Assembly: GCF_001426865.1 (NCBI RefSeq)
Contig: NZ_LMFO01000032.1
Span: 213,536-277,535, forward strand
Direction: 5' to 3'
Length of the DNA stretch: 64,000 bases
Origin: Paenibacillus sp. Root52
GTDB lineage: Bacteria > Bacillota > Bacilli > Paenibacillales > Paenibacillaceae
The notes under the pieces were generated by a model. The model was not told where the DNA came from, searched no databases, and was given only the letters and a program-made list of their open reading frames with translations. This document shows positions 33,520 through 44,500 of this stretch, in pieces (the stretch's first letter is position 1; each line of letters starts with the position of its first letter). Made by a program: the position numbers and the translations under genes.

Positions 33520-34875
33520 TTACAAATTTTTCAAAAACTGAACAATCGTAAGCAACCCTTTGTCGAAGTTCTCCAGATTGAAGTGCTCATTCGGTGCATG
33601 AAGGTTCTCATCAGGCAAGCCGAAGCCCATCATGACAGCCGGAACTTCAAGTACACGTGAGAGTTTCTCAACAATCGGAATGGAGCCGCCATCTTTTGTG
33701 AAGAGGGCACGCACGCCATATACCTGCTCATAGGCATCTGCTGCTTTTTGCAGAATAGGGTTGGATGGATCTGTATTGAATGCAAAAGCTTTCTCAATCT
33801 GTTTCACCTGCAAAGTTGCACCAGGTTGAACGTGAGCACGTAGATGTGCCTCGATACGATCGAGCACCTGTTGCGGATCTTGATCAGCTACAAGACGGCA
33901 CGTAATTTTAGCATGAGCCTCTTTTGGAATAACCGTTTTGGAGCCTTCACCTTGGAATCCACCCCATACGCCATTCAGTTCCAGGGTTGGACGTGCTCCA
34001 ACGCGTTCCACGAACGAGTAACCTTCTTCACCATACAACTGCTCCAGACCAAGATCCTGACGAAGCTGTTCTTCGTTGAAGCCTTGCTTCACGAATTCTT
34101 CTCTCATCTCAGGGGACAGTGGCAGAACGCCATCGTAGAAGCCATCTACACTAACGCGTCCTTGTTCGTCATGTAATGAAGCGAGCAGGGAAACGAGTGC
34201 ATGCAGTGCATTTGGAACACCGCCACCAAACGAACCTGAATGCAGATCCGTGTTAGCAGTGAACAGATCCACATGAAGCGAGCAGAGACCACGCAGACCA
34301 GTAGAGATCGCGGGTTTACCTTTTTCAAGCAAGGATGTGTCGGAGATGAGTACCATGTCAGCACGCAGCTTGTCCGTATTGTCATTGAGATAGATCGGCA
34401 GGTTCGGACTGGAAATCTCTTCTTCACCTTCGATACAGAACTTCACGTTAACGGGGAGTTCATTGTTCTCTGCCAGCAAAGCTTCTACCGCTTTGATATG
34501 TAAGAAAATTTGTCCTTTATCATCCGTTGCTCCGCGAGCATACAACTTCCCGTCACGTACGGTAGGCTCGAATGGAGGTGTGTCCCACAGGTTAAGTGGA
34601 TCAACAGGCTGTACATCATAGTGACCATAGATCAATGCGGTTGGTTTGCCAGGTGCATGCAAATGATCCGCATACACAATCGGGTGTCCCGCTGTTTGAA
34701 TAACCTCAACATTCTCCATGCCTGCACGCGTAAGTGCATCTGCTGCCCACTGTGCTGCACGGTTAATGTCCTCTTTATGTTCCGAAATGGCTGAGATACT
34801 TGGAATGGATAACCATTCATTCAGTTCGGCCAGGTGTTTATCTCTGTTTTGTTGAAAATACGTTTGTTCTTTCAT
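33520..34875 (-). CDS. M20-family dipeptidase
   Basis: A 451-residue cytoplasmic zinc metallopeptidase. Motifs are ALIYGHYDVQPVDPLNLW (metal His and catalytic Asp, about 80-97), LYARGATDDKGQ (bridging Asp, about 110), FCIEGEEEISS (catalytic and metal Glu, about 146) and a C-terminal metal His in ENLHAPNEHFNL. The dimerisation lid domain lies at about 190-330. AAGGAGG lies about eleven bases before the ATG. It is monocistronic and divergent from the AraC-type regulator. Length and motifs fit M20 dipeptidases; the exact substrate range is not clear. Confidence 0.94.
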   Translation of the reverse strand: MKEQTYFQQNRDKHLAELNEWLSIPSISAISEHKEDINRAAQWAADALTRAGMENVEVIQTAGHPIVYADHLHAPGKPTALIYGHYDVQPVDPLNLWDTPPFEPTVRDGKLYARGATDDKGQIFLHIKAVEALLAENNELPVNVKFCIEGEEEISSPNLPIYLNDNTDKLRADMVLISDTSLLEKGKPAISTGLRGLCSLHVDLFTANTDLHSGSFGGGVPNALHALVSLLASLHDEQGRVSVDGFYDGVLPLSPEMREEFVKQGFNEEQLRQDLGLEQLYGEEGYSFVERVGARPTLELNGVWGGFQGEGSKTVIPKEAHAKITCRLVADQDPQQVLDRIEAHLRAHVQPGATLQVKQIEKAFAFNTDPSNPILQKAADAYEQVYGVRALFTKDGGSIPIVEKLSRVLEVPAVMMGFGLPDENLHAPNEHFNLENFDKGLLTIVQFLKNL

Positions 34876-34972
34876 TATTAATAAGCCTCCTTCATGTTCT
34901 GCTTCATCCTATTGTAATCCATTTTTACGGGTTAATAAAACATTGGTTAAAAAACGTTACACTAAATCTCGT

Positions 34973-35001
34973 TTCATTCACTGGGAAATATTGAGTATAA
35001 T
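34973..35001 (+). promoter_or_regulatory. Candidate promoter of the AraC-type regulator
   Basis: A perfect TATAAT at 34996 has TTCATT 17 bases upstream, a weak -35. It lies about 100 bases before the regulator's start codon. Weak promoters are usual for such regulators. Confidence 0.35.
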
Positions 35002-35104
35002 ATAAAAAAAAGATGTCATTCACAGATCGTACAAACCACTCAGTAGGGAGATGGAGCAGTTCCCATGACAGACAGATTACTCACAAGCAGGCAGGTGACC
35101 GCTG

Positions 35105-37510
35105 ATGGAGCCAACTAGTCGTTTACGGGACATGGGTCGTTTTTTTCGTTTGTCAGGAAGATGGACGAGGCGACAGAAGGGGCGTTTCTATCGAAACAGC
35201 CTAATGCTTATTTTGTTAATCGCGAGCATTCCCGGTCTGATTACAGGAATTGTGATGTATGGGTTGGTCGTGAATCAGATGGAGAAAGAATTCAATCAGA
35301 TGCACCAAAACCAGATTGAGAACCGGGCGCGGAATGTAGATGATCAGCTCGCCTATTTGGAGATGACCTTATCGCACTGGGCTTTCGAACCCAGATTCGG
35401 CAATGCGCTCCGGACGCTGGATTTTGTATATTTTTTCAAAGAAACACAAGAGATTGTAACGACATTGTACGTTCTTCAGGGCTCGCATCCGTTAATTCAA
35501 TCTGCACAGCTATATTTGAGGGAACCGCAGCCGATCTTATTCAATCGGGAGTATAACGAACTGAAGGATGAGGCGCAGTTTGAGGCGTATGATCGATACC
35601 TGAGTATGGGCAATCATGTGTATTGGACAGATTGGGTATCTGGTCAACAGGAAACTAAGCAATCCCTGAACTCCAATCCCAGCTTGTTACATACAGGTGC
35701 AAGTGATGCTCTCGTTCTTGTACATAAAATTCCGGGAGAAAGTGTCAATCCGTTCGGTGCCCTAATCATCACACTGGATAACCAAAAGATCGCAAGTTTA
35801 TTGAAAACGCTTACTCCGTATGATGAAGGGCTAACTTTTCTGATGGATGCCGAAGGCAATACACTAATTACTGGTAATACAGACGTAGGCGCTAAGGATC
35901 CAGCCTTTGAACAGCAGCTAAAAGAAGCAGTCGCCCTGCACAAGGATAGTCATTCTTTTCTATTGAAATATGAGGATCAGACCTACTCCGTATCATCCGG
36001 ATCGTTAAGCCGAATCGATGCAGATTGGACGTACGTGTCTGCGGCTCCATTGACCTCGGTTACTTCACCCGTCAAGCTGGTATCCAAAATTATTGTGATC
36101 GCAAGCATAGGCAGTCTAGTACTGGGGCTACTACTGTCGTGGTTTGCTTCACGTCGAATCTATTCACCGGTTGCGCGGATGGTTCATCTGTTGACGCCTG
36201 GAAGAAACGAAGCACCTGCCGGTGTGAAATTAGACGAATTCCAACTGTTGGAGCAGCACTGGAATGAACTGACTTCAGATCGTCTAACAGCTCACCGCCA
36301 GCTACAAGAACAACTGCCGCATCTGCGAGACAGCTTTGTATTACAACTGGTACAAGGTCATCTATACGCATATAACGAGCAGGATCTGCGCCGACGTATG
36401 ACTAACCTTGGATTTGAGGTCGAAGGTCAGCAGTTTTTGTTATTGCAGATGTATTTTACAGGACATGTAACATTACGAGAACGGTTAGGTAGCCGGGACA
36501 CAGGGCTGATCACGTTTGCCGCAGTTAATATTATAGAAGAGGTGGCGAAGGGTTATTTTAGCCAAATTAGTGTGATGAATTTCCATGATCTATCCTCGGC
36601 GATGTTAATTATGGCTCCAGAAGAGCATTCCTTGAAGCCACAAGCATTGTTGTGGGGAGAGGAACTGATGGAAGTGATTCACCGAACGCTGAAAATGCAG
36701 GTGACCGTAGTGGTTAGCCGCCCAGCCGCAACGTTGCAGGAATTACCGAGTTTATTCGTGGAGATGGAGCAAGCGGTCGTTTATCGAAGTGTGGAGGCTG
36801 GCAGCCAAATCCTTGATCTAGATGATGAGCAATGCTTCAATCAAACGGAAGGAGCAACCTATCCGCTTGGACTGGAACGCGACTTTATTCAAGCGCTGAG
36901 ATTAGGGAAGAGGGATGAGGCAGAACGGGGGATGGAGCAATTTTTGACCGAGGTGACCCGAACCGATAGCACGGAATTTCAGGTACAGCAGATGATGCTT
37001 CAGTTATTGGGCAGTATTCAGCATGTCATGCTGCAAACGGGCGTTATCCCCTACCAATTGTTCGGCGGTTGTAACATGTATGAACGATTGTCGAGTATTC
37101 GTGAACCAGCACAGATGATGCAGTGGATGAAGGAGAAAGTGATTAGACCGTACATGCAAGAGATCGAGCTTAGATCTCAAGAACCGCTTAAGCAGGTGGT
37201 GGAGCGTACGATGCAGTACATGGATGACAACTACAGCAACGATATTTCATTGGAAGCATGCGCTGATCTGGAACAGATGACGCCTTATGCTCTCAGCAAG
37301 GCATTTAAACAGATTTCAGGAATGAATTTTATTGATTATTTGACCCAGGTACGTATGGAGACCGCCAAAAAGTTATTACGTGAGACATCGATGAAAATTA
37401 ATGATGTTGCAAGCGCAGTAGGATACCAGCATAGTTATTTTAATCGAATCTTCAAAAAACAAGAGGGTTCCACACCGAGCCAGTATCGGGATCAGTGGTT
37501 TACATCTTAA
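35105..37510 (+). CDS. Membrane sensor AraC-family regulator, YesN/YtdP-like
   Basis: An 801-residue one-component regulator. A TM helix (about 31-56, LMLILLIASIPGLITGIVMY) precedes a roughly 270-residue extracytoplasmic sensor (Cache-like). A second TM follows (about 327-350, IIVIASIGSLVLGLLLSWF), then a cytoplasmic linker. The AraC DNA-binding domain is at about 697-797, with DISLEACADLEQMTPYALSK and INDVASAVGYQHSYFNRIFK. AGGTGA lies before the ATG. It probably senses an extracellular sugar and activates the transporter and glycosidase genes downstream. A hairpin between them at 37534 suggests that the regulator is transcribed separately. Confidence 0.92.
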   Translation: MEPTSRLRDMGRFFRLSGRWTRRQKGRFYRNSLMLILLIASIPGLITGIVMYGLVVNQMEKEFNQMHQNQIENRARNVDDQLAYLEMTLSHWAFEPRFGNALRTLDFVYFFKETQEIVTTLYVLQGSHPLIQSAQLYLREPQPILFNREYNELKDEAQFEAYDRYLSMGNHVYWTDWVSGQQETKQSLNSNPSLLHTGASDALVLVHKIPGESVNPFGALIITLDNQKIASLLKTLTPYDEGLTFLMDAEGNTLITGNTDVGAKDPAFEQQLKEAVALHKDSHSFLLKYEDQTYSVSSGSLSRIDADWTYVSAAPLTSVTSPVKLVSKIIVIASIGSLVLGLLLSWFASRRIYSPVARMVHLLTPGRNEAPAGVKLDEFQLLEQHWNELTSDRLTAHRQLQEQLPHLRDSFVLQLVQGHLYAYNEQDLRRRMTNLGFEVEGQQFLLLQMYFTGHVTLRERLGSRDTGLITFAAVNIIEEVAKGYFSQISVMNFHDLSSAMLIMAPEEHSLKPQALLWGEELMEVIHRTLKMQVTVVVSRPAATLQELPSLFVEMEQAVVYRSVEAGSQILDLDDEQCFNQTEGATYPLGLERDFIQALRLGKRDEAERGMEQFLTEVTRTDSTEFQVQQMMLQLLGSIQHVMLQTGVIPYQLFGGCNMYERLSSIREPAQMMQWMKEKVIRPYMQEIELRSQEPLKQVVERTMQYMDDNYSNDISLEACADLEQMTPYALSKAFKQISGMNFIDYLTQVRMETAKKLLRETSMKINDVASAVGYQHSYFNRIFKKQEGSTPSQYRDQWFTS

Positions 37511-37533
37511 TCGATTTTCAGAAGCTTCGTTAG

Positions 37534-37572
37534 CCGGGATTCCATATAGGGATTCCGGTTCTTCATGTTTTA
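37534..37572 (+). terminator. Terminator after the AraC-type regulator
   Basis: CCGGGATTCC pairs fully with GGGATTCCGG (two G-U pairs) around an ATATA loop, followed by TTCTTCATGTTTT. The stem is strong but the U-tract is interrupted. Confidence 0.6.
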
Positions 37573-37762
37573 TAAAGGTGGCTGGGGTGCAAATACAAAT
37601 AAAGAGAAGACGGCAAAAATGTGCAATCCTCTTCTCCAAAATGTTGCGAATCATGAGCGCTATTGGCGCTATATCGGGCATTGTATAGGTTTGGAAAGGG
37701 CTGAGCAAAAAATGAAGGTTGCCGGAAATAAGCGCGCTGTATAGTCTGAGTATCAGATAATT

Positions 37763-37776
37763 TGATAACGCTTACA
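37763..37776 (+). promoter_or_regulatory. Candidate catabolite-responsive element (cre)
   Basis: TGATAACGCTTACA matches the cre consensus TGWAANCGNTNWCA at all positions except the fourth. It lies 18 bases before the permease start, overlapping the expected transcription start region, where CcpA binding would repress the transporter operon. Confidence 0.5.
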
Positions 37777-37794
37777 TGAATGGAGGGTGAGGGC

Positions 37795-38769
37795 ATGAAC
37801 GGGAAGAATGGAAGTGCCGCTACAACAACGCAGGCAGACATTTCTAGTTACTCCGTAAAGCGGGAGTCTAACTGGAAGCGGCAGATCAAGCGAAATAAAT
37901 GGTTATACGTACTTGTACTTCCCGGTTTTCTGTACTTTGTGATCTTTAAATACTTGCCCATGTGGGGAATCGTTATTGCTTTTCAGGATTATCAGCCTTT
38001 CCTAGGAATTCGCGATAGTGAATGGGTAGGGCTTGAGAACTTTACTACCTTTTTCTCGAATCCAGACTTTTTCCGATTGCTACGGAATACGTTGCTTCTT
38101 GCCTTATACGATCTCATTTTCTTTTTCCCAGCACCGATCATTATTGCGCTCCTATTAAATGAGATTCGAACAGCTTTTTTCAAAAGAACGATTCAGACGC
38201 TCGTATATGTACCGCACTTTGTATCTATGGTGATTATCGCCAGTATCACTTATGTATTTCTGACACCTCAGGGCGGAGTGCTGTATGAGCTGATTGCGAT
38301 GATCACAGGTAAACCCATAGATGTCCTATCCAGCCCGGATACGTTCCGACCGCTGATCATTATTCAGATGATGTGGAAGGAGATGGGGTGGGGGACAATC
38401 ATTTTCCTTGCAGCTCTTGCTGGAGTAGATACAGAGCAGTATGAAGCATCCATTGTGGATGGGGCAGGACGTTTACGCCGAATGTGGCATATTACCCTGC
38501 CAGCAATTCGTACCACGATTGTTATATTGCTCATTCTAAGACTCGGAAACTTTCTCGACACAGGATTCGAGCAGATTTATCTGATGACGAACTCACTGAA
38601 CCGGGACGTAGCGGATGTGTTCGATACCTATGTATACACCGTGGGGATTACGCAAGGTGCGTTCAGCTACAGTACGGCCGTTGGACTCTTTAAGTCTGTT
38701 GTGGGGATTATATTGGTTCTTGGTAGTAATAAGCTTGCCAAAAAGTTTGGTCATCCCGGTATTTACTAA
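37795..38769 (+). CDS. ABC sugar transporter permease, LplB-like
   Basis: One of two membrane subunits of a carbohydrate ABC importer (324 residues, six TM helices). The N-terminus has a cytoplasmic stretch followed by WLYVLVLPGFLYFVIFKYLP and MWGIVIAFQDYQPFLGI, typical of LplB. The coupling EAA loop is YEASIVDGAGRLRRMWHITL (about residue 220). GGAGGGTGAGG before the ATG at 37795 fixes the start; an ATG five codons earlier has no site. It begins a three-gene unit with the second permease and binding protein. No ATPase gene is in the operon, as usual for this class, which shares an MsmX-type ATPase. Confidence 0.94.
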   Translation: MNGKNGSAATTTQADISSYSVKRESNWKRQIKRNKWLYVLVLPGFLYFVIFKYLPMWGIVIAFQDYQPFLGIRDSEWVGLENFTTFFSNPDFFRLLRNTLLLALYDLIFFFPAPIIIALLLNEIRTAFFKRTIQTLVYVPHFVSMVIIASITYVFLTPQGGVLYELIAMITGKPIDVLSSPDTFRPLIIIQMMWKEMGWGTIIFLAALAGVDTEQYEASIVDGAGRLRRMWHITLPAIRTTIVILLILRLGNFLDTGFEQIYLMTNSLNRDVADVFDTYVYTVGITQGAFSYSTAVGLFKSVVGIILVLGSNKLAKKFGHPGIY

Positions 38770-38792
38770 TAGACTTTAGGAGGTAACCGCTC

Positions 38793-39680
38793 ATGAACAG
38801 TCGTCTGTACAACAGCCCTGCTGGCAGAGTATTCGATGTGCTCAACTACATCATGCTCGGCGTTCTGGGGTTACTAACCGTTCTTCCTTTCTTGTATATT
38901 ATAGGGAATTCATTCGCGACCGAAGCTGAGATTACCGAACGCAGTTTTTTCCTTATTCCTAAGGTGTTCTCCCTTAGCGCATATGAGTATATTTTTTCAT
39001 CCTCGACGATGTTTCGAAGTATTGGTGTATCCATCTTCATTACCGTTGTAGGTACGTTCGTTAACTTATTCTTCACGTTGACGATGGCGTACCCGCTGTC
39101 TCGCAGCGACTTCTGGGGACGGAATATGCTAATGAATATGGTCATTTTCTCCATGTTGTTTGGGGGAGGCATGATCCCAACGTATCTCGTCATTCGTGGT
39201 CTTGGATTGCTTGATTCCTACTGGTCTTTGATGCTTCCTGGCGCGATCAGCGCTTTTAACCTTATTGTTGTCAAAAACTTTTTTCAACAGATGCCGCCTG
39301 GGCTAGAGGAAGCGGCTCGCATCGACGGCTGTTCTGATCTTGGGGTGCTGTGGCGTATTGTTTTGCCATTGTCCAAACCGGTCATTGCTACATTTGCGTT
39401 ATTCTACGCCGTAGGACATTGGAACAACTTTTTCTCCGCATTGCTCTACATTTCCGACAGTACCAAATGGCCGCTGCAAGTCATGTTACGGCAAATTGTA
39501 CTGCTGTCGCAGGCCAGTGTTGGAGATATGGCGAACATGGATCCCAACTTTGTTAAACCACCGGAACAATCTGTAAAAATGGCGGTCATCGTTGTGGGTA
39601 CGATCCCGATCTTGCTGGTGTACCCGTTCTTGCAAAAGCATTTTGCCAAAGGTGTCATGCTCGGTTCAATTAAAGGCTAA
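38793..39680 (+). CDS. ABC sugar transporter permease, YtcP/LplC-like
   Basis: The second membrane subunit (295 residues, six TM helices), with the N-terminal MLGVLGLLTVLPFLYIIGNS and GGGMIPTYLVIRGLGLLDSY (periplasmic gate region). The EAA loop is EEAARIDGCSDLGVLWRIVL. TAGGAGG lies eight bases before the ATG. It is 23 bases after the first permease and 12 before the binding protein. Together they import an oligosaccharide, presumably released by the glycosidases encoded downstream. Confidence 0.94.
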   Translation: MNSRLYNSPAGRVFDVLNYIMLGVLGLLTVLPFLYIIGNSFATEAEITERSFFLIPKVFSLSAYEYIFSSSTMFRSIGVSIFITVVGTFVNLFFTLTMAYPLSRSDFWGRNMLMNMVIFSMLFGGGMIPTYLVIRGLGLLDSYWSLMLPGAISAFNLIVVKNFFQQMPPGLEEAARIDGCSDLGVLWRIVLPLSKPVIATFALFYAVGHWNNFFSALLYISDSTKWPLQVMLRQIVLLSQASVGDMANMDPNFVKPPEQSVKMAVIVVGTIPILLVYPFLQKHFAKGVMLGSIKG

Positions 39681-39692
39681 GGGGGAGAATGT

Positions 39693-41204
39693 ATGGGACA
39701 ACCAAAAACAGGATTGAAGAAAATGGCTATTGTACTTTGTGCATCGATGTTATTAAGTACGGTGCTCGCTGCATGTAGCGGAGAACAACAATTGAATACG
39801 GGGGAAGCGGCAGGCGGCACAGCTCAGTTGACGATCATGCTCCCTAATTTTGAAGCAGAGAATCCACCGGAGAATAGTCCGGTTGTACAGAAGCTAGAGG
39901 AGCTGACCAAGGTCGATGTTAACCTTCAATGGGTGCCCAGCAGTTCGTATGAAGACAAATTCAATATCACCTTAGCTTCAGGCAAGTTGCCGGATATTAT
40001 GGTGGTGCTAGGTAAGTCGCCGAGTTTTATCAACGCAGCTCGAACAGGAGCATTCTGGGAGCTTGGCCCTTACCTGAAGGATTATCCAAACCTCAGCCAA
40101 ATGAATGAGATCATTACGAACAACGCTTCGATTGATGGCAAAACGTACGGCATATACCGGGCTCGCGCTCTAGGTCGCAACGGGGTAACCATTCGTAAGG
40201 ACTGGCTGGAGAATCTGGGGCTCCAAGAACCGAAAACAATTGATGAATTCTACAATGTATTGAAAGCGTTCACGAATGATGATCCAGACGGAAATGGCAA
40301 ACAGGACACCTACGGGCTGGTGGCAAGTAAATTCACAGGTCCATGGGATAACATGCAGGTATGGTTTGGCGCACCGAACAAATGGGGCGAGGATAGCAGT
40401 GGAGCTTTAGTTCCAGCACACGATACACCGGAGTATATGGAGGCATTGCAATTCTTCCGCAAAATATACAGTGAAGGTCTGGTGAACAAGGACTTTGCAG
40501 TTATGGACGCAACGAAACTCCCAGATCCATTTGTAAATGGGCAGGCTGGCGTCATGGTGGATGTGGCAGATAATGCGCAACGTATGGATCAGAAGATCTT
40601 GGAGAAAGATCCAACAGCTACAGGACGTGTAGATGTATTGCAAGCGATGGAGGGGCCAAAAGGTCTGCGTGATATGCCAACATCCGGTTATTCTGGGATG
40701 ATCGTTATTTCCAAGAGCGGTGTGAAAACGGAGGAAGATCTGAAGAAGGTACTGACCTTCTTGGATCAATTGAATGAATCAGAGCTTCAGGCATTACTCG
40801 GCAACGGGTTAGAAGGTCAGCAGTATGAGAAAAAAGGCGACTACATCATACCTACAACAGATAAACTGGCACTGCGGGATGTACAGGGATTGAATCAGAT
40901 TCTCATGTTTATCCCTGAGGACAAAACGTTACGTATAGAACAAACTCCTGTTCGACAAAAGGTTGCTGAGGTTCAGAAGGCCAATGAAGAGATTGTCATC
41001 GCGAACCCAGGTGAACCACTGATCTCGGATGTATACGCGCAGAAGGGGCCACAGCTTGATAACATCATCAATGATGCTCGTATTAAGTTCATTGTAGGAC
41101 AGATTGATGAGCAAGGCTTCCAAGATGCGGTTGCTTTGTGGAGAAAGAGCGGCGGTGACGACTATGTCAAAGAAGTAAATGAGCTATACGCTGCGCTTAA
41201 ATAA
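39693..41204 (+). CDS. Extracellular sugar-binding lipoprotein, LplA-like
   Basis: The substrate-capture lipoprotein of the importer, 503 residues. The signal peptide (MAIVLCASMLLSTVLAACSG) ends in lipobox VLAAC. The mature part has typical LplA-type features: LPNFEAENPPENSPVVQKLE, DEFYNVLKAFTNDDPDGNGK (about 185-204, a calcium-like loop) and TPEYMEALQFFRKIYSEGLV. GGGGGAG lies before the ATG. It closes the transporter unit and is followed at once by a 179-bp repeat element. Substrate is probably a pectic or related oligosaccharide, judged only from the glycosidases. Confidence 0.94.
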   Translation: MGQPKTGLKKMAIVLCASMLLSTVLAACSGEQQLNTGEAAGGTAQLTIMLPNFEAENPPENSPVVQKLEELTKVDVNLQWVPSSSYEDKFNITLASGKLPDIMVVLGKSPSFINAARTGAFWELGPYLKDYPNLSQMNEIITNNASIDGKTYGIYRARALGRNGVTIRKDWLENLGLQEPKTIDEFYNVLKAFTNDDPDGNGKQDTYGLVASKFTGPWDNMQVWFGAPNKWGEDSSGALVPAHDTPEYMEALQFFRKIYSEGLVNKDFAVMDATKLPDPFVNGQAGVMVDVADNAQRMDQKILEKDPTATGRVDVLQAMEGPKGLRDMPTSGYSGMIVISKSGVKTEEDLKKVLTFLDQLNESELQALLGNGLEGQQYEKKGDYIIPTTDKLALRDVQGLNQILMFIPEDKTLRIEQTPVRQKVAEVQKANEEIVIANPGEPLISDVYAQKGPQLDNIINDARIKFIVGQIDEQGFQDAVALWRKSGGDDYVKEVNELYAALK

Positions 41205-41212
41205 TCTTTATA

Positions 41213-41391
41213 GTGCGTGTTCAAAAAGGTCGGTTTTCAGTACCAAGAAGATGGGATAAAGATAGAAATGGAGTAGCGGAGCGTAGGCAAAACTACGTGA
41301 GCACGGACATTTCGGCTGAATCCCATATTCGACGCTAAGATGCCTCAAGGCATCCTTCGTAATCAAAAGCGGACTTTTTAAACAACCTCTT
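41213..41391. repeat. Dispersed ~180-bp repeat, copy A
   Basis: This stretch starts GTGCGTGTTCAAAAAGGTCG and ends AACAACCTCTT. Its first ~90 and last ~40 bases are almost identical to a second copy at 51.4 kb. The ends are related as an imperfect inverted repeat (TGTTCAAAAAG against CTTTTTNAACA). The core (about 41302-41345) differs from copy B and contains GATGCCT-ca-AGGCATC. It has no reading frame and lies eight bases after the binding-protein stop. Confidence 0.85.
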
Positions 41392-41399
41392 ATACTACA

Positions 41400-41440
41400 G
41401 CCCGGTTGCCGTTAGTGTCGTAGTGCAGGCGGCCGGGTTA
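41400..41440 (+). terminator. Possible terminator of the transporter operon
   Basis: GCCCGG-tt-GCCG pairs with CGGC-CGGG(TT) around a loop of about 19 bases, followed by TTATTC. The U-tract is poor. Together with the repeat just before, it separates the importer genes from the glycoside hydrolases. Confidence 0.4.
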
Positions 41441-41595
41441 TTCAATATTCAACCATTTTAACAATTTTTTTGTGAATTATGGCTTCCCAGCATTCGATTT
41501 TGTTGTATAATCAAAGCGAAACAAACCCATTTGAACTAAAATGAACGATAATGGAAGATGAACAACCACTCTTATGTATTTGGGAGGAAGGCGAC

Positions 41596-44500
41596 ATGTG
41601 GAACGGGGATGCTTTTGAAAATCCCGAGGCGCAGTACCGGGTTCATCCCTTTTGGTTTTGGAATGGGGATATGGAAGATAGCCAGATCAAGCATCAGATC
41701 GCAGAAATGCATAAGCAGGGCGTGGGTGGATTCTTTATATGTCCGCGTCAGGGACTGCAGATTCCTTATTTATCTGAAGCATGGTTCGATAAGGTAAAAG
41801 TAGCTACCCAAGCTGCGGATGAACTTGGCATGCAGGTCTGGTTGTATGACGAATATCCATATCCGAGTGGTATGGCCGGGGGCGAGGTAACACTTGAATT
41901 CCCCGAAGCGAAGCAGCGTCAGCTGATCCATCATCATCTGAATGCACAAGGTGACACATTGCTCGATCATGAGCTACCCTGGGGACGTGTGTTACATGCC
42001 ATAGCTGTTCCTAAGGATGCACAAGGTAAACGCTCATGGCATGAATCCATTAATCTACGTGGATTCATTGGTAATGTGCAGACAGATCAGGTGTACCAGG
42101 AGACGGGTCTCACTTCGTATAACCGCAAGCGATTTTTTACATACCATACAGCTTTTCGCTTGTTGTGGAAGGCTCCGGCTGGAGAATGGGAAGTTATTGT
42201 ATTTCAAGAAGAAGAGATCGATGATTTTAAATATTACGGGAACTTTGTGGACCCTTGCCATCAGGAAGCCATGAGTCGTTTCATCGAACTCACGCATGAT
42301 CGCTACAAGTCAGCTTTTGGAGAACAATTTGAAAGCGTAATCAAAGGTGTGTTCTCGGATGAAATTGCACCTCTCGGGAAGATACCATGGTCACCACAAT
42401 TGCCTCGTTACTTCGGTGAACGTTGTGGTTATAGCCTCATTGAGTCTCTACCTGCGCTGTTGTATGGGGATGTTCCGGATTTTGAGCGAATCCGATATGA
42501 CTATTATCAATCCCTGCACCTCTTGCTCCGTACTTCTTATCATAAGCAAGTTCACGACTGGTGCGAACAGGCTGGAATTCAATATGCGGCAGAGGTTCCT
42601 GGTGTGCGTATGACAACACAGTTATACAGCCACATGCCAGGTGGAGATTCCGCCCATGAGAAGATCGGACGTTCGTTATCCTGGATCCTTGAACGCTACG
42701 GAAAAAGAATGCGCGACAATCCCAAAATGGTCAGCTCACTAGCTAGACAACTGGGACGGGAGCGAAATCTGATTGAATGTTTCCACAGTGTAGGCTGGTC
42801 AATGACCCTACAGGATGCCAAATGGATGATTGACCGAATGGCGGCCATGGGCACGAATTTTTTCAACTTTCATGCTTTTTTCTACACGATTGGTGGGCTG
42901 GCGAAGCATGATGCTCCCCCTTCACAGTTTCTGCAAAACCCGTACTGGGAACACTTTCGGGAACTCGGTGACTACACCGGAAGATTAGGTTACCTGATGA
43001 GCACAGGGGCAGCCGATATCCGTATCGCCGTGCTGGATCCAACGACTACACTCTGGAGTTTAATGGGGAATCCGCTCCATGGCTTCGAATATAGCGGAGA
43101 AGACGAAGCAGAAAAGGCAAGACTGGAAAGGCTCACCAATGACTGGATGAGGATCACTACGCACTTATTACAGAGCAGACGGGATTATGATCATCTTGAT
43201 CCTGAACTTCTGGCGGAAGCACGATTGCTGGATGGCAGGATTGAGATAGGCACAGCTCGGTATGAGGTATTGATTCTCCCACCCTTGCTGAATTTGGAAG
43301 CAGCGGCGTGGAAACAAGTGAAGCATTGGGTATCACAGGGTGGGATCGTTATTTCTGTTGGGTTGCCTCCGTATATACCCATTCAGCAAGGAAGCCCTGC
43401 AGGGGATGAAGCAGCGAAATTTTTCGGAGCTGGCGAACATCCAGAGATTCAGTATTGGGATAATGGGCAAGAAGAACAGGATGAAGGCAAGTCTCTATGG
43501 CGGCGCGGAGAAGGAAAGGCTTATTTTCTCCTTACGGCAGGTAGTGATTCGATAAATCGGACTGTACTTGAGTCGATGTCCTTACTTCTGGATGAGGTTC
43601 TGCCTGAACCCGTACGTTGGGTGATGGAGAAGGAAAGTTCTTCACTTCTTATGCAGACCAGACAACTGTCTAAAGGCGAATATATGGTCTTTTTAACTAA
43701 TCAGGAAGATCAATGCTTAGAAGGTGAATTGAAGGTCACAGTTGATGCATTATGGGCAGTTGCTGAACGCTCACCTAATAGAGGCTTGCGGGTAGAGCGA
43801 CTAGATTTGGAGCAAGGACAACGGTGTCCACTCCCCATTCATCATCGTGCAGACGAAGGGTATATTTCGCTACAGCTCGCACCTTATGAGGCACATGCTA
43901 TAAGACTAACATGGGATGATGAGCACGGTTCAGCAGAAGAACAGTTCACAGAGAATACGGAGAAGAAGGAATCCGCTCTCAGTGTAAGTACTGTGGTTGC
44001 AAGCATTGATGAAGTTCATTCAATAACCATCCCTTCGGAGGGACCTTGGCGACTTGAAACGGTGCAGCCTAACGTGCTGCGTATGGGACATTTCCACCTC
44101 ACGGCTAAAAATTACAACGGTGTAATTTTCGAGAATAGCCACTCTGAGGTCAAGCCATTCATTGATCAGGCAGCAGAATGTTCAGTGCATAGCTCGCTTC
44201 CGCTCCAGTTCAATCAAGTATTCGGCACACCGAAGAAGCCATCTATTGCTTATCCATTGGAGTGTCAATACGCAACTTCGTTTGAACTAAGAACAGCTCT
44301 AGCGGATTGTCTATTATTCATGGATCGAGCGGCAATTTCGGGTGACTGGACGTTGATGATTAATGATCATGCTATCCATCCTGATGCGTTCAAGTCGGCC
44401 CAGATTACGGATTTTGACAATATCGGTTATGACATTACACCATGGTTGCACAGCGGTCTTAACGAACTGAAGGTTACCGTTCAGATTACGAAGGATGAAG

